From: Watersipora subatra
Taxonomy: Eukaryota; Bryozoa; Gymnolaemata; Cheilostomatida; Watersiporidae
Direction: 5' to 3'
Assembly (NCBI RefSeq): GCF_963576615.1
Contig: NC_088708.1
Coordinates: 47,169,196 to 47,233,195, forward strand
DNA: 64,000 nt
Part shown: positions 12,801 to 23,839 of the stretch, one piece after another
How positions within the stretch are numbered: the stretch's first letter is position 1
Layout: each line of letters opens with the position of its first letter
Made by a program: the position numbers and the translations under genes
Notes under the pieces: generated by a model
Database searches by the model: none
Told to the model about the DNA's origin: nothing
What the model saw: the letters and a program-made list of their open reading frames with translations, nothing else

Positions 12801-15800
12801 TCCCAGCTCACTTGTCCTCCTGTATCACTCAGAGTCAATTTGTCTGCACAATCTAAGCAAAGACGCTAAAACATAGGAAATAAGAATACTTGAGACATGA
12901 GTGCACCAGCAAGAGCAAAACCGAGTTTTGTCACTAGAAAATAAGCCAAAGGGGTCACTGGCATCAAAGAGATAGCGAGAATATCTCTCGCCTGTGTCAG
13001 GTTTTACTAGGTAATAATGAATTAGTCAACTGTCGTTTGCTGTAGTCCTAACAGCCCTATTTTATGGAGCTGAGACCTGAACAATGTACCAAATGCAGTT
13101 GCAGTGACTACACACACTCATGATGAGACAACAAGGTCAAAAACACCAAAATCCTAAGATGGTCTCCCATCCACGGTGAACATCGCGATAGAAAAGGGCC
13201 TAAGATACATGTAGCTTAGACATGTGCACAGAATGGGTCATGAGCAATTGCCAAGACAACTACTATATTCACAACTCTACGTAGGGAAGAACAATCATGG
13301 CAGACCCAGACTGAGATACAAAAATGTAGCTATCATGCTATGCGTATCATGAAGTTGAGAGAACTACAAACTGATGGCAAAAGGCGAAAAACAGAACTAC
13401 ACGGAAGTCAGTAATAAACCATAAACCATAAGACAGTCATTTTCGAAAAGACTGACTGCAAGAGAGATGGAAGAAGAGAGAATGAGTTAGTCACACTCGT
13501 TTCGACTAGATCTCTGGCACATATCAATCAATAACTCCAGTCTTGTCCGCTTCTAGAGTTTAGGAATATTGTTAGTCGTTGATATAATACAGTCCCAATA
13601 TACCATAACTAGTTACTAACTGTTTACTTTGTGCATTAAAAATCTGAGTGGGTTGCTGTTATAGCAGAGTAATAACAGTATCACCTTCACATGCGGCAAA
13701 AAATATACAATGTCTCTCATATAGATTATGTAGCATTAAGCAAGCAAGAAGCTAAGAGTCATATAGCAGATGAGCAAGTTTTATCCCCAGCTTTTCCCTT
13801 TTTAGTTGTGGACTTAAATTGATTTTTGAAAGTTAAATGAAGTGTAAAATTCGGTTACAGAATGAACTGACTCATTATTATTACTACTTTTTACCCATGA
13901 TGCTCTCTCACGGTGCGCCGAACTGCCAAGCATACTAGTGTACTAGTTAGTACACTAGTATGCTTGGCAGTTCAGCGCACCGTGAGAGATCGTCATGAGT
14001 ATCAGTATGTGTATAAATCTTTCACTAACAAATCGATTTCTGTACCTGGACATACAGTAATTTGATTTGGTTTTTGATTTATTTTCATCAACAAAATTAG
14101 TTGAGCAAAAGAAAAAAGCTGGAGGAGTGATGAAGCCCATAATACGCAATAGCATAGCTAGTCGTGGAGTTGGGCTTGTCGTCATCAGTTTTATTCACAT
14201 GTTAAAAGATACAACCTAAGTTCTCTCTTGAAACTAGCCAAATTCTCTATGCCTCTGATAGACTTAAGGAGTTAGTTCCAAAAAATGGCTTGTTGGAAAT
14301 GCACCCTGCGATGGCCTGCATGGGAGGAAGATTGTGCGAGATTTAGACAGGAATTGGAGAATCGGGTTTGATAAATTGTGCGAGGGATGTAATTACAATG
14401 AAATTCTTGATGGGCTAAAAGTATAATGTGATATGAATGTAGAGAACTGAAAGGTAGTATAGATGATAATCTGTAAAGAGGTTTGGTGTGGGTAAAGCGA
14501 GGTTTTTTTGTGAATGGTCCTTATCATGCGTTTTTGAAATGTTATTAAATTTGTAAGATGGGTGGGAGGTGCATTGCCCCATGCCTCAATGCAATATAAA
14601 TGTTTGGAATTAACTATGGAATTGTATGATAAAAGCAGAGGTTTGCGGGGTAAATATTTGGATGTGCGGTAGAGTAAGCCTGATAGGGGTCTCAGTCTTT
14701 TTAGTAAATATTTGATGTGTTTTTTCCAAGTGAGATGAGAATCAATAAAAATACCTCAGAATTAAGTGTGATCTGTCTGACGAATTGGTTTGTTGAAAAT
14801 GAAAAAGGGATGAGTGTTGGCTAGCTAAAATTTATTTTGGGGGTTTTTTAGTAACATGAAATTATTCTTATCGACATTTAAGGTGAGTTTGTTAGAAGTG
14901 CATCAGTTTTGAATAGCGAGAAGTTCGTTATTTAAACATTCTATGCGCTCGTTGATGTTAGAGGATTGGAAAAAGAGATTAGTCTCATCTGCATAGAACA
15001 AAGGTGTGAGAAAGTTGGTGACATGTGTTAAATCATTTATGTAAATTAAAAAAAGAGTTGAACCAAGGATGGAACCTTGAGGTACACCACATGTTAAATC
15101 TAGTATGGAAGATAAAGTGTTACCAATAATAGTGTGTTGTTTACATTCGGTTAGCTTTTGATCCAGTTAATGGCGATGATGTCAAAAGTAAGATTGTGGA
15201 GTTTTGAGTACAATATGTTATAATCTATTGTGTCAAATGCTTTACTAAATTCCAGAAAGATGCCAAGAACACATTTACCATTGTTTAAGGATTTTAAAAC
15301 AATTTTAGTCAATTTAATTAGTTCATCCTTGGTGCTGCGCTTTTTCCTAAAACCATATTGCCCATCGCTAAGCAGGAAATTACCCTCAAGGTATTCCATA
15401 ATCTGTTTATTTACAGCTTTGACAATTATCTTAATTAGCACTGGTAGCAAACTAATGGGTCTGTAATTAGAGCAAATTTTATTTGAGCCTTTTTTAAACA
15501 ACGGTTTTACTTCAGCTACTTTCATTTTACTTGGTACTTGAGAAGTTGTTAAGCTGGAGTTTAAAATTTCAGCTATTACAGGAGCAATAGCTTCTGCCGC
15601 ATCAATAACTAATTTTTATGGAATTTTTGAGTAATTACATAGTTGGTAAAATCTAATATTTGGCATTGGCGCGTATTAATTGTCATAACTTTAGAACCAC
15701 ACGGTTGGTAAAAAAATATTTTGAGACCAAATTTGTCATTATAAAACTTTGTATTAGCTGATGTCATTTGATTCCTGGGTTTGATTCTCATGCGAGAACA

Positions 15801-18800
15801 TGTTTTGTTTCAATGATTTTGGTATAGCTTCAGACAGACAGACATTGTTCTTATTATAATATAGACTAGGTGAAAGCCCGGTAATGCTCGGGTAATAAAA
15901 AAATCTTTGCACAGAAAATTTATTTCTATTTAACATCTAACAACAGTTACCATTCTGACTTTCAAACTTCACATCATGAAAAACATGTTTTGTGCAGTTC
16001 AAATAAATTAAAAGAAAAAATAAAACTAGTGTAAAAGTTTTTAAATGTAAATATGAAATAATTAGCAAATAATGGCTAGATAAAATCTGTTTTGCTACGA
16101 CTACAATAAAAAATGATTTGGCAACGATACAGTTAATACAAACTGAGAAAAAAAGAAAAATCATATGTTAAATTAATAATAACAATGGGTAAATATAAGT
16201 GTGTGTATGAAAAAGGTTACTGTTGCAGCAGAAGCTATCCATTAAAACTTTGAATTTGAAGATACTGGTACCTAATGATACCGGTACAAATGTAAAATTG
16301 AGATATTGGACATTTTTGGCTGGTAATTTGTCTGGCCGAACAGAGAGAAAATGCAGAGACAATTTCTACTCAAGATAATACAATTGTCCATGGGAAAATT
16401 ATTTAGCCTTTACAGATTTACTGATCAAGCTTTAGGAAAAACTGGAAATAGGAGTGTAACGGCACATTTGAAAACTACAAATTAAAAAAGTAAGTAATAG
16501 TAAAAAAGTAGCTTTTAAAAAATTTCAGAAAATAACAAACGCAAAAAATAGTATATATTAATAATAATGAAAATGCACATTTAGAGTATGCAATTGCAAA
16601 AAGAATACAGAGTATATGGTACGGGCAATAGGAATGATAAGAATGGCTTAACTTTGTAGTTACGCGCGCTTGTTAGCAGACTTATGATTTGAATATCACA
16701 AGTTCAAATTTGGTATGAAGGTGATTTTATTGTTAGGACAGACGAACTAGACAGACGAACTGAACAGACGAACTAGACAGACGAACTGGACAGACGAACT
16801 AGACAGACGAACTGAACAGACGAACTAGACAGACGAACTGAACAGACAAACTAGACAGACGAACTGAACAGACGAACTAGACAGACGAACTGGACAGACG
16901 AACTAGACAGACGAACTAGACAGACGAACTAGACAGACGAACTAGACAGACGAACTAGACAGACGAACTAGACAGACGAACTGGACAGACGAGCTGGACA
17001 GACGAACTGGACAGACGAGCTGGACAGATGAACTGAACAGACGAACTAGACAGACAAACTAAACAGACGTACTAGACAGACGATCTAGACAGACGACTTA
17101 GACAGATGAACTGGACAGACAAGCTAGACAGATGAACTGGACAGGCAATCACTGAGATTAATATTGAAAATAGTTGCTTTTCTTCAGTATAAGAGTAATA
17201 AGGTCATTCAGTTATACAACTCTAGTATAATTCCTGAGCTATCAGATAACCCACCCGTGACTTGATTTGGAGTGTAGAGTCTCTCGGAAAGGACAACGAC
17301 CAGGAGTTTGATGTTGATCCACTTTTAATATCTAAAGTTCCACTATTGGAGAGTGTGATATTGTTTCTTCTTGACAGAGAGTTTGCCGCCGTCAGGTCAG
17401 CTACAAACATGTTAAAAATCAAGTGTGTAAGAACACTGGTGAGGCGCATGAGGAGTACTGCCAGTATAGATACGTACATATCTAACATGCATTTACATAT
17501 ATGTATATATACATATATACTTATATATCTACATCTGTATACATATAAGGGTGTCAACCATGGGGTCGGTGGTTTGAGTCCTGCTTAATGTCAATCTGAC
17601 AAAAAGCTCTCAGCAAGCTTTTAACTCTGGAATTGCTGGGTCTTTCAGATCTAGACCATAACTTTAAGCCCCCAGTGTACCACACTGACATCGTGGGCAC
17701 GTTAAAGATCCACCTCTGTCCTTCACACATTGGGCAAGTGAAATGGCTACTTGGCTCTGTCAGACTGGACGAGTTGCGAAATTCATCCCTTCAGATTAAT
17801 CTGACAGTTCCAGACGTGGTAGATGCTGAGAACAGGCTCACCTCTACTCTACCATACGGCTTGGCCCAAGCATGCATCGCTAAGATGCAAGTCATTGTCG
17901 ATTTTGACAGACAGGCAGAAAAAAAACTTATATGGATACATAACATATGCATTTATATATATTGAAAGTTATCTTACCTAGAATGGTCAACATAGAATGG
18001 AGCAGTATAAATTCAGTAAAAAACTTTTCATGTCAATACTTAATAAAAGAACAAAAATTGCCTGATTCTAAGAGCTATCTTTTCTGTAACTACTAGTAAT
18101 AAAACATTCAGAGCACCACAGAATTCACCAATCACATGACAGAGTGGGATATTTGAAAGTCAGCATGTTGTCGCAGTTGAGATCTACAGCCTGATGATTG
18201 CGTAAGCAAGAAACTGACGGTAGCTGACAAAAGATAAGTACACTAACTAGTTCTCTATTAACTTATTTATATACTATTGAATGCTCCGAGTAACAAAAGT
18301 CTTTGCACAGAAAATTTATTTTTGTTTAATATATAACAACAGTTACCAATCTAACTTTCCAACTTCATACCATGATAAAAGTTTTTGTGCGGTTTAAATA
18401 AATTAAGAGAAAAAACAAAACAACTGTATAGGTGTTCAAACTTTGTCAAACAACAGTAACGTTCAGACTTCATATCAAGAAGAAAATTTTTTGTGCAGGT
18501 CAAATAAGTTAAGAAACAATATAAAACAAATATTAAAGTGTTTAAATGTAAATGTGAAATAATTAGCGAGTAATAGCTAAATTAAGTCTGTTTTGCTGCG
18601 GTTACAATAAAAGATGATTAATTTTGGTAATGGTAAAATTAATACAAACTGAGAAAACAAAATAAAAATCCTTAATATGCTGAATCATTAATAACAACTG
18701 GTGCATAGAAGTGTGTGTCTATAAAAAAGGTTACTGTTCCACAAAAAGCTATCCATCAAAACTTTGAATACGACGATACTGGTACCTAGAACTAGAAACT

Positions 18801-21800
18801 AGAACAAATGTAAAAATGAGATATCATACTGTTTTTGTCTGACCGAATGAAGAGATAATGTTGAGGCTCTTCCCATAGAGACAATATAATTGTCCGCGCG
18901 AGAAGAATTAGCCTTGACCCCAGATATAGTAATTGAACCTTACGAAAAATATTTCTTAAAAGGGGCGTCGTAACGCGCTGGTGCATTAATAAAATAATCA
19001 GCGTTTGCTATAGCTGGAGCGACACACACACGCACGCGCCCACGCACGCTCACGCACACACTCACACACTCACACACTCACTCACACACTCACACGCATG
19101 CACACACACACGTCGAACTCTGCCACGAACTTATAGTTAACCACCTAGCTAATATTTATTCTCTATCATCTTTTCGATATGGCATATAAGCTGTATCTAC
19201 AAACTAAGGAATATTGTTTTTATGTACTAATTAGCTGTTATTAGATATTCCAGTCATTATATACAAATCTGGGATACTGAGCCGTATCCATAAAGGTGAG
19301 CGATATGCATTCCATCTATAAGCGTGTAACTAACTGCGCATGCCATAAACGTAGGGATATGAATTATATATTTATAAATATAGATATAACTATTCATGCC
19401 ATAGACCTAGGGGTATGAATAATACATTAATAAGCAGAAACTTGTTAGTCATGTCTGGACTCCTTAATGATTGGCCACTGATGCTGTTTTCAATTTCAAC
19501 ACATACGTTAAAGTACACAGTTCACTTAGCAATATATCAGTAAATTCCTGTGGGCCTACATTCTTTCCTTGGCTTGCTTACCCCTTAACTGGATGGTGAC
19601 TAACATGGAGCTGGATGATGACTAACAAGAGACTGGATGATGACTAATAAGGGACAGGATGATGACTAACAAGAGACTGGATGGTGACTAACAAGGGCCC
19701 GGGTGGTGACTAACAAGGGACTAGATGTTGACTAATGAGAGACTGGATGGTTACTAACAAGGGTAACCACAAAGCGTCTCTTTCCCAAGCAATGCCAGAG
19801 TGTCGCTTGCAACTTTAATAAATTATGGAACTTTTCAGTATTGTACCAAGATGAAGTCAACAACTATATATAATGTGCCTTTGTTTGTCTGTCTGTATGT
19901 CCTCTACAAAAACTAACTTCAAATGAAACAACCTATCTGAAATTTTTCATTTGGTTTTTTTGGCACGCCCCCAGTTCGAGGCCAAAAGTTTTTGGTGTCT
20001 CTACCCATAAGAGGCGTGAAAGGCCTTTTGTGGATGAAAATAATGCTAAATACGGTTTTTAACGAAATAACTAAAACTTGCCCAACATAGGGCTTGAAAC
20101 CACAACACTCCACTTATTAGACTGACACTCTCACCATCTAAACTAATCAGCCATTTTTTGAAGCATCAAAATAATTGTGATGAGCAGAAATAAGGATTGC
20201 TTATTTATATCTTTGTTTTGTTTATTTCTTTAATATATTTGTTTGAAAATTACTAAAATAAAAGAATAAAAATTAGAAGTTATAAATTCAAATTGTATTT
20301 TTAATTAGGCAACACCGGGGTTGTCTTCTTGTAGTTTTTAAGGGGCATTTTATGATGAGCAATTAAAAATATGAATAAATAGATTGCTTCTAATAACATA
20401 TTAAATGTTGCAGGAAACAGCAAAACTAGTATTTTAGGCAGCACATGTGTATAAGAGTTATGGCTGATTGGTCTAGGGGGGGGCTGTGGAACAACAGGCT
20501 GAAGCCTTATTTCTTAAAAATCCATAGGTAGAGATAATTAGGATATTCAAGGCTAAACATCTTTTTACCAAATCAGTGACGCCAGTGTGTTACGTCTTAC
20601 TAATTTGCATGATTAACAATCTGTTTGTTTTCAGATTCATCCTGGCTGTTGTGCCAAGAGTGCTTTATCATTAAAGTAAATAGTAAACAGAGGTATAGCT
20701 TGAGTGAGAAATACTTCTCAAGTACTCACATAAGAACTGCAATATTGACTATTGACCCTCAAGTGAAGGGCTGGCTGAATAGATTAGCTTTATGGAGAAT
20801 CAGTACCATGGTCTGATTGTATGGTGCAATCGTGTACTATGAACAATAACTTTGTAGAATATCTTTCTCTTGAATAAATTGTAAGACTTGCATTGTATTA
20901 TGTAAATATTTCTAACAAGTCATTTTTAATATTTAAAATGTGAAACATATCTTTTTGTTTATTAAAAGAATGACTTAGAATTTAAAACGCTGTTTCAGTT
21001 GGATGTTTATATCTTATTCGGCTAGTATTTAAACAACCCCTTTTTTATTCAAATCTTTTGGACAATAATCATTTTATTTCAATTTTTGTAGCCAATCAGA
21101 TAAGTAAAGCAATCAGTATAAATTTTTAATTTTCTGCTTCTATTGTTGCACTTTATATAGTTTTATGCTAGTGTATTTTGAACACAGGATAAATAAGCCA
21201 CGGTAACAAAAAAAACAAAATGTCTCAAGAGCAGTTTCGTAACATTGTTGTTCAAATTTGGTCAACAAGACAACCGAAACTTGATGAGTAAACAAGAAAT
21301 ATTAGTCCTAAGGCTCGGATGTTTTACAAAATCTCAAAGAAGTTTATGGCTTCAAAAAAATTTGTACTTTAATTTGTGAAGAGTCAGCACTTATCAGTAA
21401 CTAGTAGGACCACAGTCTAGTTTAATCTATTTTAGCTGTTACAGAAAATGTTAATATTCTGAATAAGTCTGTTTACTCGTCTTATTGTAACATGTTCTAT
21501 GATGTTTATTTGTTTCTTTGTTTAAGGAGTATGAAAGAATTTGCATCCGTTAATGTTGGACTATTTTAGTGGCTATCCTAGCTAGCAACTAGCGTGAATA
21601 ACACCGAATCATTGCGGATTTTTGAACACATTAAAAAAAAACAAATCTGATGGTGTTCAAGACCATCATCAAGTTTTCAAAAAAGTGAGTTGATGATAAC
21701 CAAAACTATGCAAGTTCATATTAATTTTTTTCGTATTAACTCAGTTGTTCAAGCCAAGAAAAAAAAACCTATGGTTGTTCTTGTGCTCTTTGTAATGAAG

Positions 21801-22456
21801 GCATGGTTTACCAACCAATTTGACGAATCAATTTGTGACCTCAAGCTTGTGAATGCTGTAGGCAGGAATTATCTTATACTGAATAAACCATGAGGTCACA
21901 AAATGTATTTTAAAAAAGGGACTTAAAAATATGATCAAAGTTTACATTACACTAAGCCTTGTAAATTTAGTGTTATTCTCAAGTGATAAATTGGTGTTTT
22001 CGGTGACCTTGGTGACCCTTGCGATATCAAAGAACATTTTTAGTGCTAATTAAGGTAAACATTTGGTAAACATGCCAAGAATATATCATGCAAAACTGTA
22101 CATTGCTTTTTAGTAAATTCGAAATATAGATTTGTTTTCTTTTGTATTCTAGGATTAAAATGATAAAACAGACTGCCATTTCTTACTTCATTTCAATTAC
22201 GCTTTAAAATATTACGCTGAGAATTATGCAATTTGCTCATTGAGCTTCCAGCTCGCAAATTTCTGTGATAAGTCACCAATAGTTCCGTCTTAAACCATTC
22301 AAAACGTAATACATTCAAACAACATGTTCCTGCTCATCGGATTGCTTATCTTACAATAGCCCTTAAAGGGATCAAAAGGTGAATGATTTGAGACTTACTT
22401 GAGTGGGTCAGTGAGACGTGCAGAAGCAACAGAACAACCAGTATCTTTATAGCCAT
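6841..22456 (-). CDS. Small signal-peptide protein with GPI-like C-terminus (four exons)
   Basis: Assembled from splice sites and phase, in coding order: 22456-22399 (ATG), 12843-12783, 10457-10294, 6983-6841 (TAA). Donors are GTAAGT, GTAGGT and GTAAGT; acceptors are TTGTGCAG, TATATTGTAG and TTTGCAG. Phases 1, 2 and 1 match at all three junctions, giving 426 bases, 141 residues. Exon 1 is a textbook signal peptide (MAIKILVVLLLLHVSLTHS). The middle holds an extracellular segment with two cysteines around an NLT glycosylation site (ACNLTTLYC) and then a beta-like run ending LDITFEYDI. The last exon gives a Thr/Pro/Ser-rich stalk (NPTTTKP, QQTSPSKS) and a 19-residue hydrophobic end (ILSFCYSLLAAPLLVLFYI) with no charged tail, as in GPI-anchored proteins. 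No family recognised. The introns (about 9.6, 2.3 and 3.3 kb) are full of repeats. Confidence 0.7.
7010..7275. repeat. AT-rich minisatellite (ATATTATAA units)
   Basis: Imperfect repeats of a ~15-base unit such as ATATTATAAGATATT (variants TACAGT, TAACAT). It lies in intron 3 of the GPI-like gene. Confidence 0.85.
7760..7850. repeat. 91-bp near-perfect palindrome
   Basis: AAGTATTTTCTTTATTGCTC and the following 25 bases are mirrored by the bases ending GAGCAATAAAGAAAATACTT, with almost no loop. One arm ends in CTCAACACATTCGTGTACACTG, which resembles the sequence leading into the heptamer satellite at 8995 (CTCAACACATCCATGTACACTG). Confidence 0.85.
8395..8540 (+). repeat. tRNA-derived SINE-like copy
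   Basis: A box-like TTTAGCCAAGAATGTAGAGC and B box GGTTCAAACCC are followed by a tail with GACACGACTCTTATTATAGT, shared with the copy at 2690-2832. The rest of 8540-8990 shows nothing further. Confidence 0.55.
9008..9402. repeat. Heptamer satellite (CTGTAYA)n
   Basis: About 56 tandem heptamers, CTGTACA and CTGTATA, usually alternating to make a 14-base unit; a few are CTGCACA, CTGCCCA or CTGTGTA. Because 7 is not a multiple of 3 and the unit holds no stop in several frames, long open frames appear on both strands. These are not genes. Confidence 0.95.
11812..12703. mobile_element. TTAA-flanked MITE, copy 1 (piggyBac-like target)
   Basis: Inverted ends of about 190 bases begin AGGTTGACTTGCAACAAAAT. 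Both ends are flanked by TTAA (11808-11811 and 12704-12707). A second copy with the same ends, length (~880-890 bases) and TTAA flanks lies at 45110-45988. The interior encodes no transposase. TTAA duplication is the mark of piggyBac-type insertion; family assignment is inferred. It lies in intron 2 of the GPI-like gene. Confidence 0.85.
13040..13420 (+). pseudogene. RTE-like non-LTR retrotransposon C-terminal relic
   Basis: In shifting frames the + strand shows the order typical of RTE/BovB-like C-termini: LFYGAET (W replaced by a stop) near 13055, then GLRYMW.RHVHRMGHEQLP near 13200, YSQLYVGK near 13275 and GRPRLRYKN near 13300. Stops and frameshifts are frequent. Assignment rests on motif order recalled from the family. 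Confidence 0.5.
13902..13990. repeat. Long inverted repeat (hairpin)
   Basis: CTCTCACGGTGCGCCGAACT and the next ~20 bases are mirrored after a 6-base loop by a matching arm ending AGTTCAGCGCACCGTGAGAG. There is one mismatch in about 40 paired bases. It adjoins the 3' end of a - strand LINE relic. Confidence 0.85.
14190..15612 (-). pseudogene. CR1/L2/Jockey-like LINE, 5'-truncated reverse transcriptase relic
   Basis: The - strand encodes reverse transcriptase blocks in order: VKPLFKKGS and NYRPISLLPV near 15450, GFRKKRST near 15345, FSKAFDTIDYNIL near 15235, CGVPQGSILG near 15080, FYADETNLFF near 14990, then degraded thumb and C-terminal sequence to about 14200 and an AATAAA near 14190. The catalytic YADD box reads YADE, there is an in-frame stop near 14905, and the reading frame shifts near 15150. 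The copy starts abruptly inside the RT domain at about 15612, typical of 5' truncation. It lies in intron 1 of the GPI-like gene. Confidence 0.85.
15770..16640 (+). repeat. Dispersed repeat family, copy A, with SINE-like lead
   Basis: A short SINE-like piece (GGGTTTGATTCTCATGCGAG, CAGACAGACAGACATTGTTC) runs into a unit starting GAAAGCCCGGTAATGCTCGG and TCTTTGCACAGAAAATTTAT, and continuing to CTATCCATTAAAACTTTGAA near 16230. Related sequence lies at 18270-18990, at 62165-62300 and at the window's right end (63890-64000), all on the same strand. Open frames on the - strand here are not conserved. Confidence 0.6.
16650..16738 (+). repeat. SINE-like head with B box
   Basis: GCGCGCTTGTTAGCAGACTT followed by CACAAGTTCAAATTTGG, which resembles a tRNA B box, and a tail that passes directly into the 13-bp array. 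Confidence 0.4.
16736..17145. repeat. 13-bp minisatellite (GACAGACGAACTA)
   Basis: About 31 copies of AGACAGACGAACT with variants GAACAG, GGACAG and GAGCTG. The unit matches the GACAGACGAAT-type tail of the SINE family, so it probably grew from a SINE tail. Confidence 0.9.
17222..17545. other. Unassigned open region
   Basis: Both strands are open over about 17260-17480. Neither peptide is recognised and no convincing splice sites border it. It could be a fragment of a transposon gene. The last part (17480-17545) is a TATATACA-rich simple repeat. Confidence 0.25.
17548..17925 (+). repeat. tRNA-derived SINE, copy 1 (head truncated)
   Basis: B box GGTTTGAGTCCTGC is followed by a long body containing CACGTTAAAGATCC and GAAATGGCTACTTGGCTCTG. 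It matches, in opposite orientation, the fuller copy at 35780-36175. The two share CTTAATGTCAATCTGACA, GATCTAGACCATAACTT, GTGTACCACACTGACAT and GCATGCATCGCTAAGA with small changes. Confidence 0.7.
18270..18990 (+). repeat. Dispersed repeat family, copy B
   Basis: It repeats copy A: TCTTTGCACAGAAAATTTAT, AACAACAGTTACCAAT, GTTTAAATGTAAATGTGAAA, CTATCCATCAAAACTTTGAA and GATACTGGTACC occur in the same order with a ~90-base internal duplication near 18430-18520. Confidence 0.65.
19020..19112. repeat. (AC)n microsatellite
   Basis: Imperfect run of ACAC, ACGC and ACTC dinucleotides. Confidence 0.9.
19589..19764. repeat. 22-bp minisatellite, 8 copies
   Basis: Unit CTGGATGATGACTAACAAGA plus GA, period exactly 22 over eight copies, with scattered substitutions. 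Confidence 0.9.
19865..20165 (-). repeat. tRNA-derived SINE on the - strand
   Basis: On the - strand, A box TGGCTGATTAGTTTAGATGG and B box GGTTTCAAGCCC head the copy. It ends with GACATACAGACAGACAAACA and TTATATATAGT, a tail like that of the other SINE copies. Confidence 0.6.
20634..20816 (+). CDS. Possible terminal exon of an unidentified + strand gene
   Basis: A strong acceptor (CTGTTTGTTTTCAG, ending 20633) is followed by 60 open codons to a TGA at 20814-20816 and by AATAAA at 20873-20878, 57 bases further on. The peptide (SSWLLCQECFIIKVNSKQRY and following) has mixed composition and no recognised domain. No upstream + strand exon was found, and it lies inside the first intron of the GPI-like gene on the other strand. 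This may be chance. Confidence 0.25.
   Translation, partial: DSSWLLCQECFIIKVNSKQRYSLSEKYFSSTHIRTAILTIDPQVKGWLNRLALWRISTMV
21230..21720 (+). repeat. Dispersed repeat, copy 1 (pairs with 39290-39730)
   Basis: TTAGCTGTTACAGAAAATGTTA, GTTGGACTATTTTAGTGGCT, CTAGCAACTAGCGTGAATAA and GATTTTTGAACACATT recur in the same order at 39430-39660. The homology is about 70 percent by eye and has no coding potential. Confidence 0.6.
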
Positions 22457-22819
22457 TGCGTGTTGTTCAGCAGTAACGGTGAGAATGAGTGATTGTCAAG
22501 GCAAAGGTTACTAGTCGTATCTGCAAGCCTGACGTAGCAACAATTACTGATAAGATTCATTGCATACGTAGCAGCCATGAGCCAGGCTACAGCTTGAATC
22601 ATAAACAGAAAGTAGACACTGACGAATTTTAGCTATTGGCCTTACGCTAGATAAATAGACTTGCTTACATATGTTTGTTATAAAGCCATTCCTGTCAGCT
22701 TAATGATTTGGGCTGGCTAAGCTCCAGAGCGGAAGTGCTATCTACCCACTCACTTTCTATGTGATACATCCAGAACTATTTCTGTTACAGATGCTTTGCC
22801 GTCATCTCATTGACTCCAA

Positions 22820-23345
22820 TGCCCAACTATATTGTAACCTACTACATTGTTACCTATCACACAGCGTTTTATAACATTGAGACCTGCCACATTGTGATTT
22901 ACCAGATTGTGATTTACCACTCTGCTCCCCACCGTATTGCGATCTATCACATTTTGACCTACCACATTGAGACCTACCACAATGCAATCTACTTCATTTC
23001 AACCTATCGCATTATGGCCTACCACATTGCGACCTACTACATTGGGATCTACCACATTATGACTTGCCACATTGTGATTTACCGCATCGTGACCTACCAC
23101 ATTTAGACCTACTATATAGTGACCTACCTCATTTCAACGTAACACATTGTTGTAAACTACCACATTGTGACCTATTATATTGCAACCTACCATATTGTGA
23201 CCTACCACATTCCGACTTACCACATTGTGACCTACAACACTATGACTTGCCACATTGCGATTTACCACATTTCGACCTACCACATTTTGACCTACTACAT
23301 TGTGACCGATCATACTGTGACCTACCCAATTTTGGCTTTCTACCC
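22820..23345. repeat. 15-bp minisatellite (ACATTGTGACCTACC)
   Basis: About 35 divergent copies of a 15-base unit. Since 15 is a multiple of 3, each frame repeats a five-residue motif and stays open on both strands; the open frames come from the repeat. Confidence 0.9.
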
Positions 23346-23839
23346 TGTGATATATTACATATACTAGATAGTGACATACCACTTTGCTTTGTTGTTTTAT
23401 TATATAAGGATTATGTTCATGACTCACAATAGTCAATGTGTTTATTAATAAATGAGTCAGAAGGCGTCAAATGTGACAATACTGAAGGAAGTGCGCATAA
23501 TGAGTCAATGATATAAGATCATTGCCAACAAGTAGACCTGAATAATTTTACAAATTTTCTTCAGCTAGTAGAAAAACTTTAAAATGCATCAAATCCATTA
23601 AGTAGAAATTATCGAAGAAAGATTAGATTTTGGCTGCCTGTGTGGCAGCAGGACTAGTAGCAAACATCAGCAGTAATATACATGAAACTTGGAAGTACAC
23701 AAATAAAATAGCTGGATGACAGACTATCAGAGTTGTTGTCTCTGATGAGTAAATCAATGACAGCTGAGCTCTTTGTATACTCATAGGTCATATGCTTTTT
23801 AATTCAACTTAGTTGTTGGCATGTGAGCAAAAGTGGCAC

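Noticed and set aside
22810-23436. Open frames rich in THIV/TYHI motifs on both strands
   Set aside because: Translation of a 15-base minisatellite.
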